DNA of 64,000 nucleotides. It comes from Prostheceraeus crozeri (lineage: Eukaryota; Platyhelminthes; Polycladida; Euryleptidae). How positions within the stretch are numbered: the stretch's first letter is position 1; each line of letters starts with the position of its first letter. A program made the position numbers and the translations under genes. Below the pieces are notes generated by a model, which saw only the letters and a program-made list of their open reading frames with translations, made no database searches and was not told the DNA's origin. The stretch lies in assembly GCA_907163375.1 (NCBI GenBank), contig CAJQUW010012712.1:1-64000 (forward strand). The letters run 5' to 3'. Of this stretch, positions 31,602 through 41,905 are shown piece after piece.

Positions 31602-32024
31602 ATGACAGAAGCAGTAGAGTTTGCAAATGAATTTTGTTCACTACTTTTTCATCGACAAAGTCTTCGTGGTGTGATTAGGGACTACATCATTTCCTTTCAT
31701 CATGAAAAGGCAGACTTAGAATTTGCTATCGCTAAAGGTTACTTCGTTTTCCAACAGCTCATGGACAGTTTGATAAATAAAGATGCGAAAGGACGATTAG
31801 TTGCAGAGATTGAATTTGAGAAAGTGACTGATGAACATGCAGGTGAGCGTGTAGTGTTTCATTTTGTATCCTATTCCGCAGAGACGATAAATGATCCCAA
31901 AGATTTCTATCAGCGACACATGGCGAAAATTGCATCTCGACTAGATTCATTTCATGAGCATGGATCCAACTTGCTCTTATGTCGCATAAAACACATTCAT
32001 ATTCAACTCAATGTGCTAAACTAG
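31602..32024 (+). CDS. Stand-alone relative of PolB N-terminal domain, copy 1
   Basis: ATG 31602 (MTEAVEFANEF) is preferred; the open frame extends back to 31533 inside the terminal repeat. It has LRGVIRDYIISFHHEKADLE, RLVAEIEFEKV, VVFHFVSYSAE, DFYQRHMAKIASRLDSFHEH and ends NLLLCRIKHIHIQLNV. The same pattern occurs in the N-terminal third of both polymerases (RLIAQIRYVR...YDAWFQDHLNSLINHIEAFTKKGSN in element C) and in 43207-43647. I infer a paralogue of that domain encoded alone. Its function is unknown. Confidence 0.6.
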   Translation: MTEAVEFANEFCSLLFHRQSLRGVIRDYIISFHHEKADLEFAIAKGYFVFQQLMDSLINKDAKGRLVAEIEFEKVTDEHAGERVVFHFVSYSAETINDPKDFYQRHMAKIASRLDSFHEHGSNLLLCRIKHIHIQLNVLN

Positions 32025-32122
32025 ATTTGACTACAAAATATTGGAAAAGCATTCATGAGTCAGTCGTGCTCGTGCCTCCTTTTCCCTGCCGCAACGAAGT
32101 CAGGGGAGAAACGGAGGTCTGT

Positions 32123-32170
32123 GATTGGCTCTCATAGTGTCAAATGTGGATTCGCAGGAGACTATAAAAG
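32123..32170 (+). promoter_or_regulatory. CCAAT + TATA promoter
   Basis: GATTGGCT (CCAAT box, reversed) at 32123 and TATAAAAG at 32163. A GTGAGT donor follows at 32289 and a TTCGTTACAG acceptor at 32645, so the transcript likely splices to the ORF starting at 32652. Confidence 0.7.
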
Positions 32171-32297
32171 CAGACGTCTCCCCATTTTCTCTTCATTTCA
32201 TTCTCTTGACTTGGAAAGCGTGTGTGACTTGCGAAAGGCATTCTCCGTCTCAATTTTGTCTGATTCAATCCTGTTTGCAAATTTACAAGTGAGTGTC

Positions 32298-32528
32298 ATG
32301 ACGGTGTGGCCTAAACCTTACCAACATTTTAGAAGAGAGACGCAGGAGAGTGTGTGGCCGATGATTGTACAAGCCTATTTTGTTGAACCATCACCACCGC
32401 CACCTCCACCACCTAGACGCTTTACCTTTAAGTCTTTTAAGGAATTGAAACTTAATTCGGGTCCTAAGCCTAAGACATTTAATTTACTGGAAGATGACGA
32501 AGACTTAGACTTTGGTGATAAGCATTAA
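32298..32528 (+). CDS. Small proline-rich ORF in leader/intron region
   Basis: From ATG 32298: MTVWPKPYQHF, then a run of seven to eight prolines and an acidic tail. It starts just after the GTGAGT donor at 32289, so it would be read only from unspliced RNA. No family recognised. Confidence 0.3.
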   Translation: MTVWPKPYQHFRRETQESVWPMIVQAYFVEPSPPPPPPPRRFTFKSFKELKLNSGPKPKTFNLLEDDEDLDFGDKH

Positions 32529-32651
32529 ATCTTGTGAACGCCCCAAAAGGTCCTCTTAAGGGCCACCTCATATGTCACTGCTAAGCTAACAATTTTCTTT
32601 TCTCTGATGATCATGAATGTACTTAGTGGCATTCTTTCGTTACAGACTGTC

Positions 32652-33479
32652 ATGGCCATGAATCCTACTCCAATTGCTGCATCACTGAATCCTCAACATC
32701 TCAAGCTGTGGAATCTGAAAATTGAAAAGGTAATTCACGGCTATCCTACCTACAAACAACAAGTGCGCTACAACGGTGTTCGACTCTATCTTCAAACGCC
32801 GGCGGTATACTTACCAAAAGTATATACGCAAGTAAATCGTTGCGGTCAAAACCTGAGTATCCCTATTGATAATTGGTTGTGTCATCAGCTTGACATTTTA
32901 GAAGACGTTGTGAGGCAAGAGGCTCTTATTCCTACTGAACTATTACAGTTGTGGCCAGAAAAGAAAACTTCTTATTATAAACCATTGTATCGCGGCACTC
33001 GCTGCTATATTTTGCAAAGCAAGTATTGTAAAGTCACTTCAGGAGTGACAGTTGAACAGTCAGTTGAAACAGAATTGTCATCGCTAGGTGCAGGCTTTTA
33101 TTCATTTCATATTGAGGTGCCTGCTGTTTATGTGGAACCTCATCAATCTGACGGGAATTTGATTTATCTCAATTTGCGCATTGCTCAAATTCATCATCAA
33201 CCTGAGTTGAGAAACACATTGAGAAAGTCATTGATTCTTATGTCAAAGAGTGTCAAGAACCTGTCAGCAAACCTAAACGTCGTCGCGCATCAAAGAAAGA
33301 TGGTGTTACCACCAAAGAGAATTCTTAGGTATTGCAATCAGTTAGTATGTAGTGAATGTGGAAAACGCGGTCTTGCGCGTTATGTTCAAATAAAACATTG
33401 TAATCATGTTGTATGTATCTTTTGTTATGTAAAGGACAGACATCCTTGTAAAGTTCCTGCTCAATGTATTATCTTGTAA
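32652..33479 (+). CDS. GFYSF-motif protein with C-terminal RING-like zinc finger
   Basis: The start at 32652 (MAMNPTPIAAS) lies just after an AG acceptor at 32645. Residues about 145-185 hold SSLGAGFYSFHIEVPAVYVE and a YLNLRIAQIHH strand, shared with 34958-35554 (LGKGFYSFEIKIQTIYMGP). The alternating strand pattern recalls single-stranded-DNA-binding OB folds, but I cannot identify it. The C-terminus has CNQLVCSECGKRGLARY and KHCNHVVCIFCYVKDRHPC, a C3HC-type zinc-binding module like RING fingers of ubiquitin ligases. Replication or host-modifying role is inference only. Confidence 0.5.
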   Translation: MAMNPTPIAASLNPQHLKLWNLKIEKVIHGYPTYKQQVRYNGVRLYLQTPAVYLPKVYTQVNRCGQNLSIPIDNWLCHQLDILEDVVRQEALIPTELLQLWPEKKTSYYKPLYRGTRCYILQSKYCKVTSGVTVEQSVETELSSLGAGFYSFHIEVPAVYVEPHQSDGNLIYLNLRIAQIHHQPELRNTLRKSLILMSKSVKNLSANLNVVAHQRKMVLPPKRILRYCNQLVCSECGKRGLARYVQIKHCNHVVCIFCYVKDRHPCKVPAQCIIL

Positions 33480-33501
33480 TGAAGTCTTTTTGATATTGTA
33501 G

Positions 33502-34053
33502 GTTGTCATCCTCATAGACAGTGAGGGAACACCCATGCAGGAATTGAGTGCTATTGCAATGAGAGAAAGTGATCAAACTGTTGTTAGTGTATATCATAGA
33601 TTTGCCTACTGTCCTCCACACAAAAACGAATGGTCACGACGCCATGTGCATGGACTTGATCCTTCTATTTTGATTCATATTGGATTTGTAAATAAAACGT
33701 ATTTGATAAGTGATTTCAAACGGTGGCTGTCAGGTTTTCTAATTGTTAAAATATTAGGAAATGATTATGAACGAGAAGCAGCAACACTTCAGTTGCACAT
33801 TGATAATTTATATTTACCATGTTGGGTAGATCGTGTAAGACAAGACTATCATATGCATTGTGATCAAAAGAAGTTTAGAGATGAAATAATTTTTGATATC
33901 GCTGTATGTTTCAGAGAGAGACATCACCTTTACAGACCACCATCCCATTGTGATGCTACCTACATTGCAAAACTCTCTTCACGCTGGCATTGTAGTCTGT
34001 ATGACGTTTATGAACTGTATCTATATTATTGTCAACAGCATGGGTCTATGTAA
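33502..34053 (+). CDS. DEDDh-type 3'-5' exonuclease-like protein
   Basis: The frame is open from 33502, directly after an AG acceptor (TTGATATTGTAG), so an upstream exon is likely; the first ATG is 33535. It begins VVILIDSEGTPMQELSAIAM, an Exo I-like Asp-x-Glu on a beta strand, followed by WSRRHVHGLDP. Later blocks are LQLHIDNLYLPCW and WHCSLYDVYELYLYYC. This arrangement matches DEDDh exonuclease-like proteins that I recall from animal genomes as uncharacterised loci. It could provide proofreading or nucleic-acid trimming for the element. Confidence 0.5.
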   Translation, partial: VVILIDSEGTPMQELSAIAMRESDQTVVSVYHRFAYCPPHKNEWSRRHVHGLDPSILIHIGFVNKTYLISDFKRWLSGFLIVKILGNDYEREAATLQLHIDNLYLPCWVDRVRQDYHMHCDQKKFRDEIIFDIAVCFRERHHLYRPPSHCDATYIAKLSSRWHCSLYDVYELYLYYCQQHGSM

Positions 34054-34199
34054 AACATGTTTTTACTCCTTGTGAATGAATGATGATCATTTTATGAAGT
34101 GTATTCTGTACTTGTAAATTTTGTCTGGTGTTGAATAAACTTACAATGGAACATGATTGTTATTTCTGTTTTATTCATAGTGGAAGTCATTGAAGCAAT

Positions 34200-34640
34200 A
34201 TGAAATCTATAGTCACAACGTTTATGATGGCGCATCGTACACTAAGTAACCACGTGTGTCATTTGACACTTCATCAACAAGGATTCGATGGATTTTTACA
34301 AGATTGGAAACTTACATTTAAAATGAAGATGAATGATATGAAAGTAGTGCTAACTGAAAGCCTTCCTCTCTTCAAAAGATTGATGGAGAGTTTACAACCT
34401 CAAGATGTAAAGAGTAGACTCATTGCATAAATATAGAGTTGAAAGATTTGCAAAAACCACTTCGATTTGGATCTTATTGCACAGAATGGATTACTCTTAG
34501 TGATCAATTTTATGGTCGTCATATGGAAAAATTATGGAGAGAATAGTAGAGACGATGGAAGGAAATGCGTACGTTGTTAAACATATCATGATTCAACTGA
34601 GTGTGTTTACATCCACGACTTTGATGGTCGACACATTGTG
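34200..34640 (+). pseudogene. Relative of PolB N-terminal domain, copy 2, broken
   Basis: Begins HRTLSNHVCHLTLHQQGFDG, resembling the copies at 31602 and 43207, and later has FYGRH- and HIMIQLSV-like segments. It is broken in a few places and is a fossil paralogue. Confidence 0.5.
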
Positions 34641-34916
34641 TAGATGCAATAAAGATTTCTTTTCACTGAGTATTTTGTAATGGTGTATAGAGTAACATGA
34701 GTCATTGCGCTTTGTGCATTACTATCAGGCTCTTTGTTAGATAAATGAATGCGTCTTTGTTCGAGAAAAGGGGCGTGTCACTAAAGTCTTTGTGATGACT
34801 AGAACGAATTTGTGTATAAATAGGAAAGGTTTCCACCCATGCAGTCAAAAGTTCACGTGTGATAACTCTTTGTCACATAACAAAGACAGGGAAAACGTGA
34901 AAAGGGAGACGCAAGT

Positions 34917-34942
34917 GATTGGAGCTAGGTCTGGTTATAAAA
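34917..34942 (+). promoter_or_regulatory. CCAAT + TATA promoter
   Basis: GATTGG at 34917 and TTATAAAA at 34935. A second TATAAATA lies at about 34815. It drives the GFYSF-family ORF that follows. Confidence 0.6.
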
Positions 34943-34957
34943 CGGACGACTGAACTC

Positions 34958-35554
34958 ATGGCAATCATCTCCGTCCTTGCGTTAACCATGCAGTTGCTCG
35001 AAGCCATCAACTCCTCTGCTCTCGCACTGGGTACACTGAACTCCCTTACTTTAGCATCGAGTAAAAATGCTTTCAATCAAAAGATAACTCATCATGGAGA
35101 AGCCGTGACCATAAAAACTCCAAGTCATCGGATGGCTAATCCAAAGGTTATGTCAACAAAGTATGGACTGGCCGTGTGTGTACCGTTAGACTATTGGACA
35201 CGATTACAATTCAATACTCTTGAAACATTCCTGACAGAAAATCTCACCATTCCCAAAGAAATTGTTCGACACAATGGGAAGCGGTCACAAGTTCCCATCA
35301 TGGAAAGACGATACATGTATGTTCATATGGATAGACACTGTCTCATCATCCATGAAAAGGAGGGCAGTGAATTCGACTTACTCAATTGCAAACCTCTCCC
35401 CATTTTGGGAAAAGGATTCTACTCCTTCGAAATTAAAATTCAAACCATCTACATGGGTCCGCGCAGGGATGGAAGGTTGTTTACGTTGAATCCCTATCTT
35501 GTCTCCATAACCTTTGAAAATGATGTCCATGTTGATGATGATCAACTACAGTAA
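34958..35554 (+). CDS. Second GFYSF-motif protein
   Basis: ATG 34958 gives MAIISVLALTMQLLEAIN. ATG 34988 (MQLLEAINSSALAL) is a better start because it lies beyond the expected transcription start after the TATA box at 34935. The C-terminal half has ILGKGFYSFEIKIQTIYMGP followed by RDGRLFTLNPYLVSITF, collinear with 32652-33479 but without the RING-like tail. It is a tandem paralogue in the same orientation. Function unknown; strand-rich, no enzyme motif. Confidence 0.55.
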   Translation: MAIISVLALTMQLLEAINSSALALGTLNSLTLASSKNAFNQKITHHGEAVTIKTPSHRMANPKVMSTKYGLAVCVPLDYWTRLQFNTLETFLTENLTIPKEIVRHNGKRSQVPIMERRYMYVHMDRHCLIIHEKEGSEFDLLNCKPLPILGKGFYSFEIKIQTIYMGPRRDGRLFTLNPYLVSITFENDVHVDDDQLQ

Positions 35555-35708
35555 CACTCCACACACTGAGAACGCACCATCGGTCTTTATGAGACCAAGG
35601 CCTAACGGCCACCGTATCAAGAAAGAAAATGTACACTCACCATGCCACACATGAACATGACTCTCTCCTTCTTTCTTAGGCATACCCTTCTTCACTCAGG
35701 TTTTAAAC

Positions 35709-36338
35709 ATGTGGAAATTATCAGCATGGCTCCATGTATCATGGAAAAATCAGTGTGTTACATTTCATGATACGAAACGTCAACTTCAGATAACTCTAGA
35801 ACGCTTTCAACTACGAAGGCTACATCGCGCAATCCTATCCAACTCTTGTCGTGTCATTAACGTAGGAGACGGCATTGTATTTATTCGCATTCAAGAGATG
35901 ATTCTACGTAATGATCACTGTTACATTGTAATTCCAAAACCCTCATGGGAAAAGTATAAAAGGGAAGTTCACTCAACCCTCATGTCATTTGTGAGTCATG
36001 CTCCCCATCCGCATCATCAACGCCATGCGCGAAATGAATCTCAGAAGAGACATCGATTTAGAACACTTGCATACCCATCTTCCCGATTCAGTCTATCATC
36101 GCGGTCGTCCGCAAATGTTGGTCATTCGCATGAGCAACAGTCGAAATCTTCAAATCTTTCGCTGCGGCAAAATCCAAGTCCTAGGAAACCTTTCTCATTT
36201 CGTGATGCAGTCCATGTGTTACGAAGTCGTCAAGAAAATGCGAACATTCATGCCTCATCTACGCCTCAGTCCCCTGACATTGAAGAATATAGTAGTGTCT
36301 GTTCAATTGAAGATGTTAGTGAATCTAGCCAACATTAA
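35709..36338 (+). CDS. Upstream member of overlapping gene pair (possibly PC4-like), Polinton B
   Basis: 209 residues from ATG 35709, after a CTTTCTTAG acceptor-like site. Residues 1-95 are strand-rich and end SWEKYKREVHSTLMSFVS; the counterpart in element C ends TWETFTREILPQITSFIK. Each pattern (beta strands, then Trp and an amphipathic helix) resembles the PC4/Sub1 single-stranded-DNA-binding coactivator fold; this is a weak structural guess. The C-terminal half is Ser/Arg/His-rich and overlaps the TBP-like gene by 341 bases in the other frame, so its composition is probably dictated by that gene. Confidence 0.5.
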   Translation: MWKLSAWLHVSWKNQCVTFHDTKRQLQITLERFQLRRLHRAILSNSCRVINVGDGIVFIRIQEMILRNDHCYIVIPKPSWEKYKREVHSTLMSFVSHAPHPHHQRHARNESQKRHRFRTLAYPSSRFSLSSRSSANVGHSHEQQSKSSNLSLRQNPSPRKPFSFRDAVHVLRSRQENANIHASSTPQSPDIEEYSSVCSIEDVSESSQH

Positions 36339-36537
36339 AACCAGTAATCATTCTATACTTTATGAAGCTGAACTCTTTCCTGCTGCTCTGATTTGGAAGT
36401 GGCATCCTGTGTATATTGCAGTGTTTGACAACGGACATTGCATCATGACTGGTTTACGTGATATCAGTAAAGTAGCTGACATTGCTAAATCTTTAATGCG
36501 TTATCTGTATGAGTCACAGTTGATAGAATCGTGTTAA
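35998..36537 (+). CDS. TATA-binding-protein-like protein, Polinton B
   Basis: 179 residues from ATG 35998, frame +1 to the upstream ORF. It has both TBP saddle repeats: first RPQMLVIRM (37-45) with IFRCGKIQVLG (53-63), second LYEAELFPAALIWKWHP (121-137) with VFDNGHCIMTGLRD (142-155). Cellular TBP reads YEPELFPG...IFVSGKVVLTG in its second repeat and IFSSGKMVCTG in its first. The 89-residue spacing between the two IF/VF-G-G strands matches TBP (about 91). The N-terminal part (IRIINAM...DIDLEHLHTHLPDSVY) fits TBP's NIVSTVNL...LDLKTIALRARNAEY. The likely role is promoter recognition. Conserved Phe residues that kink DNA are not all kept, so its DNA specificity may differ. It looks whole. Confidence 0.75.
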   Translation: MLPIRIINAMREMNLRRDIDLEHLHTHLPDSVYHRGRPQMLVIRMSNSRNLQIFRCGKIQVLGNLSHFVMQSMCYEVVKKMRTFMPHLRLSPLTLKNIVVSVQLKMLVNLANIKTSNHSILYEAELFPAALIWKWHPVYIAVFDNGHCIMTGLRDISKVADIAKSLMRYLYESQLIESC

Positions 36538-36539
36538 TC

Positions 36540-36835
36540 ACATGATGTGTTTTGAATGAGCCATCGCAATGAACTATCGCCCACACACACTTGTCGGTGA
36601 AAAGGTCACGCTGTCTGACGTGAGGCGCCATCGCTTTGTCTGATAAATATCACCCACACATGTCGGTGAAAAGGTTGAACAAGACTGATTATATTCCTAT
36701 CTAACTGACTGGCGCTTTACCACTTCATGAGTCAGAGCTATTTATAGACATGAGTCAGCAAAGTGGTTGATGTTTCCTAAGCCGAAGAAATTGTCATGAT
36801 GTTACATTCGTTGGTGAGGATGATAACTTACAAAC
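36540..36835. other. Intergenic, TATA-like sites only
   Basis: Contains repeated CCCACACACTTGTCGGTGAAAAGG-like segments (about 36577 and 36650) and TATTTATAG at about 36730. No gene. Confidence 0.5.
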
Positions 36836-37385
36836 GCTAACATGGTTATGACTTCATTTATATTTCACCTGTCTTACAAAGAGCGACATGATTATAACTT
36901 TATTTCTAACTTTACAATCATCAACTTTATTTCCAACTTTACAAACGTCAACTTTATTTCTAACTTTACAAACGTCAACTTTATTTCTAACTTTGCAAAC
37001 AGTGAAGTGATTCTGACTTCATTAATATTTCACCTATCTTACAAACAGCGACATGGTGATAACTTTATTTCAAACTTTACAATCATCAACTTTATTTCTA
37101 ACTTTACAAACAGCAACTTCATTTCTAACTTTACAAACAGTGAAGTGATTCTGACTTCATTTATATTTCACCTATCTTACAAACAGGGACATGGTGATAA
37201 CTTTATTTCAAACTTTACAATCATCAACTTTATTTCTAACTTTACAAACGTCAACTTTATTTCTAACTTTACAAAAGTGAAGTGATTCTGACTTCATTTA
37301 TATTTCACCTATCTTACAAACAGCGACACGGTTACAACTTTATTTCCAACTTTACAATCATCAACTTTATTTCTAACCCCACACA
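36836..37385 (+). repeat. AACTTTATTTCTAACTTTACAAAC minisatellite with higher-order units
   Basis: A 24-27 bp unit repeated many times and grouped into three larger blocks of about 140-165 bp separated by GTGATTCTGACTTCATTTATATTTCACC. The open frame through it is a product of the repeat. Confidence 0.9.
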
Positions 37386-37781
37386 TCTTGCAAAATGATC
37401 AAAACTTTTACTTCTGTCTATTGACTGAGAATTCCATCTTTATGCCAAAAGAAAAACGAGACAGTCTGTACATGATATGTTATTTAATGAAAGAAATTTC
37501 ATCACAGTCACACATAGCTAATACTGATGGTAGCAGAAAACAAAGTTTTTATGGCTCACATCACCGGAGAAAACAAAGTCACTCATTTACAGGGAGAAAA
37601 CAAAGTCACTCATGTGCAGGGGCAAAACAAAGTCAGGAAAACCAGTTGATATGCAAGTCATGATATGAAGTGATCAGGAGTTGGACGCATGTTACAAGGC
37701 ACACACTCACAACACCCCATAGAAAACGCCATGGAGCGAAAAAGCAAAACATCAACCACAACAGAGAGGAAGCATTCATCA

Positions 37782-40700
37782 TCATACATCGCCGGACGGA
37801 GGAGGAGAAAGCTTCTGTCTCTTGGGTGGAGGTAGATGAGTGTCTGGATGGCCGTACGGTAATGAGTGGTTAGGACTCATCCAGCATCGCTTGTCTTCCC
37901 AAGCTGAGAGACCTCGTTTCCTAAACGTCGTTGTTCTGACTTGATGCGACTGTGATTTTAAAATGGTCATTTCTACTTTTTTAATTTTAAGAGAATCTAA
38001 GGCATCTTGATAGTCCCTATGTGTCATTTTTCTAACGATTGACTTCGAGATGCCTTTCGCCCGTTTAATAGAAAGCTCTGAGGGTTTTAGCTTCATGGAT
38101 TACATCTTGGGGCGAAGCAAGATTATCTCCTCTATCTGTTTGCCGGCACACTCATCCTTGAAGCAGCCAAGCTTCGCTTTATTTGAGGTAGAGTAAAGCG
38201 GATGGTCAGCGGGATAGTTGGAACTATCAAACTTGGATGCTAAATATTTTAAAATGTCTTTCTGCTTGACTTGGCTAGTGGTTGTCAAAGCTAGGAAGAA
38301 GCTGTCTGTATCGCCTCCTACTAATTCCACATGTTGGATCAATGGACAAGTTTTAAAGGTATGGTAAAATAACTTGTACATTTCTAACTTGGAGTGATCC
38401 AAGACAGCTTGACCGGCATAAATGGGCTTGCAAAGTTCTACTTTGGATTTTAGCATTTTAAAACCAGCGATGTCTTCGGAAATGACATGATGGTGGCAAA
38501 ACAATGGCGAGCGACACAACTTGATACTCGTTTCCGGATCAGTCACGATACGATAGTCCATGCGCTTTCTTACATCCTCCATGGTTTTACCAAAGAGGGC
38601 ATTATTCTTAAATTTAAAGAAGTCCTTTTCGATAGGATTCTTGGATTCAGCCTGTTTCTTGCTATTAAATTCTATATACGGTTTTAGAAAGGGCTTCTGC
38701 CTAAACTAGATAGCGCGATGGACTTTGTCAAATTGCATCCCCACACCTAGATAGAATTTGAGGATGGAATAGTGCACGATGTAATGCTGATTGTTCAATT
38801 GGGTGAGCAACAACTTCCTAGTGGGCTTATATTTTAAGTCATTTTCCACCTCATATTGCTTATTGTGTTCTTCCATAAAGGGAGAGAACATATCTGGACT
38901 GACTATGCCAGATTCGGGTGCGAGAGGAAAATCAACGGTTCTATTCCTAATACAGTCTGTATAGATGAGGTCGACTTCAAATAAATAACCTTTGTCGGCC
39001 TCATCTCCCAGTGCCATGATATGTGCTGGATTGGAGAAGTGTTCAATGTCATGGGGCTCTACCTATTGGAAGTCAGATTGTGATAAAGGCTTGGATAATG
39101 CACTCCCATATAAAGTATTGTGGTCTATGTACATTAAATGCGTGGTCGAACCTATGTCTTGGGTGCTGTTGACAACATGTTTGTTGACAAATGTTAAGCC
39201 TCCCCTAATACCAAGTTCAAATAACGTGTACATTTCTGCATCTTGCAGTAAATGAATGCTCTCTTTCGTCATCTTGAAGGCTGACTGATAGGATAGACCC
39301 GGCAGACTAACAAAATGGACGGGGTCTAAGGCGTCCTGTTCTAATGTGACTTTCCTAAAAGTCTCAAACACGTCAGCCAGCAGATAGACGTCTAATTTTA
39401 AGTAGGCAAGCATGTAGTCACCAAAAGTGAGACACCTAAATTCTAACCATGCTTGCTCTGCATGCCTATAATCATCCAGCGAACAGTCCTCACCCGTCAA
39501 ATCATTTTTAAATTTATCGATGGACGGAAGGGATGTTTCTTTCAATGTATCCATTGAACTAAAATAGCTATAAGGAAACACCCCTTTCAGTCGCATCAGA
39601 CTGTCACTTATGTTGGGATAGTCTTTCTTTAAATGTTGAGTGAGGGCAAGTGTTTCTAAATTATTAGCCAACGCGGCTAAGGAAGAAGACATAAACTGGA
39701 AACTGTCTAGAAACTTTATGTCATAGAAGACAGGCTTCCCCTCCTTTGTCTTGTCGACTTGTACTTTGGCAGTGATGCACATAAATTTCTCCTTACTTTG
39801 TGCAATCACTTTGGATTACCAGGATTTCATTTCACCAAATCCATGGCGAATGATGATGTGAGCATCATAACATTTAAAGTTATGAAAGATGACGGGGAGC
39901 GTTCGCCGTTTGAGCCTAAGTTTCATATTGCATTTACTGCATAAGTCAGATCTAAATTTACCACTGAGATGGCAATGGTCCCTCACTTTCTTATGTTGCT
40001 GATCATCGAAGGATGAACAGCAGCGGGGACATTCCGTGGTCCCATCAAATTTGATTTTATCGGCTTCTGTGAAGCACATGGGTTTCCTAGTCAGCTCCGT
40101 TTCATAGCGTTGATGAAAACGGGCTTTCCTATCTAAAAAGTTGAGGAAGTTTTCAACGCACTCCTCGCCTTGCCACACATGCATTTTATTTTGGTTCCTA
40201 TAATATGGATGCCAATCTTCATAACAGGAAATGGCTGCTGGCTCATGACTTAGGTCTTCTTGTTCAATATAACATTCAATGTCCGCAAAGATGGTACATA
40301 TGGGACTGAACTCATTGCCGTTTTCTTCATACCTATACAATTTATCTTTTGGGCATGACTTCCATTTGAAGTTTACCCCGAGAGCACCACTCGTAATGCT
40401 GTTCAAAAATGGTTTAGATGTGAAACTCCGTGTGCAGCGATCACAGTAGTAGAAATTGTTATTATAGGTTGCTTGATGATGGTATAACTTTGAAATTTCA
40501 GGAATGCCACAATAATGCCATTCTGGGTGGTTGTCGCTATAGACTAGGAGGAGATTGACAACCCGGTCGAAGTTACTTTGGCGGTTATTAGACCTAACGC
40601 CCTTCAGACCTTTTTCCCAGAGATGGACGACGATCTTAATGTTATTCAATTTTTCAAATTGGGCGATGCCTTTAAAATCTAATGTGTTGACATCTAACTC

Positions 40701-41705
40701 GTCAAACTTAAGTTCATCCTCCCATTCACGATAGTGAGTGATTCGTTCACGATGTACACTTATATCATTATAGTGAAGAATGGAGAGGACGGCATACTTG
40801 AAACACTGGGACTGACACTCTACATTGATGACAGCCTTTTTGCTAGCCAGTGTTTTGGGGAGGTTGAAACAACCACTCCCTTGCAAATTTTCTAAAAGAT
40901 TAATTTTAATGTCTACCTTCTCTATCCCATCAAAGACCAGACCGCTGTCTCTTTCATTAAATTTATTTAGGTTCCTGACGAGATAGGTCGCATGTCTCTC
41001 TATCCACTCGTTTACATCACCTATGAGATCAGCAGCACAGGAGGCTATCCTAATGGTCACAGTGGACTCTGCTTCTCCCGTGCTACTGTCTACCTTATTG
41101 AAACGAGCAGTGAGATAGAACATACCCTTAAGTAAAAATCTATCTAAACTCGCCAACATTTGATGAATTAAGCCTATATTAGTCATCAAGAAAGGATGAA
41201 TATCTTGCACAGATTCAGAGCTTTCTAACTCATAGTCGCGAACGAGCCTCTTAAGGGAAAACTTGCTCAGCCTTAGAGTGACGTTGTTGTCAGTGTAACG
41301 CTCAGTGGGATGAGTGTGACGGAGTGTGTGCGAAGAAAGAACAAACTCTGTAGGAAAGGTCTTCTGACACGAAGAACAGGAAAAGCCGACGTGCGATGAA
41401 GGATGCTTCCTACCTGTTGTTGTCGGTGGTTGCCTCACACTGCCACAAGAACCGCCTTCGATGTGAACTCGCAAGTTGGTGCTGTTGTAGAACGTGCGTC
41501 CACAACCTTCACACTTGGGCCGTTGAGGGATCGGTCGGCGCTTTCCTCCCCTGCAGGCATTGCCAGCGGTGTGATGTCTGAAACTGTAGGCTGAGGTGAA
41601 GACCCTGTCACACCTCTGGCATCGAAAGTCTTCCTCCTCTTCGACTTCAATCTCCCTCTCCTCTACCACTATCTCTAACTCCTCCTGCTCCAACAATCTC
41701 TCCAC
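37782..41705 (-). pseudogene. Protein-primed DNA polymerase B of Polinton B, broken
   Basis: Order on the minus strand: acidic start, C2H2-type fingers (CQRCDRVFTSAYSFRHH, CEGCGRTF), the N-terminal domain whose relatives occur alone at 31602 and 43207, a segment KAVINVECQSQCFKYAVLSI typical of Maverick polymerases, a zinc finger, exonuclease motif FADIECYIE, an endonuclease VII-like CPRCCSSF...VRDHCHLSGKFR, FHNFKCYDAHII, YLKLDVYLLADVFE, polymerase motif DHNTLYGSAL, and motif C GGDTDSFF, then a basic tail with RKRGLSAWEDKRCW. This is the standard Polinton PolB. It is broken, with about four breaks, and is a fossil. Confidence 0.9.
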
Positions 41706-41905
41706 CGACTTGACGGAGAGGAGAGGGAATTTGGTCGCTGCAGGTGGTCGTGACGAAGCTGGGGTGATGATGGGACGGGGGGAACGTCGCCGTCCAGGAG
41801 GTAGGCCGCCAGATCTGTTGAGAAAAAGAGAAAAGAGATTAGTAACATGATCATAATTTCAAGTTTGAAGTCTTATCCCCCTACTTCCCAATCATGATTA
41901 CTTAC

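Noticed and set aside
35985-36000. GTGAGT in Polinton B as a splice donor explaining the TBP-like ORF
   Set aside because: Element C lacks any GT donor at the equivalent place but keeps the internal ATG, so an overlapping start is the simpler common explanation; splicing in B remains possible.
36842-37285. Open frame of 147 residues made of NFISNFT-type repeats
   Set aside because: It is a translation of a minisatellite whose unit length happens to suit the frame; no homology.
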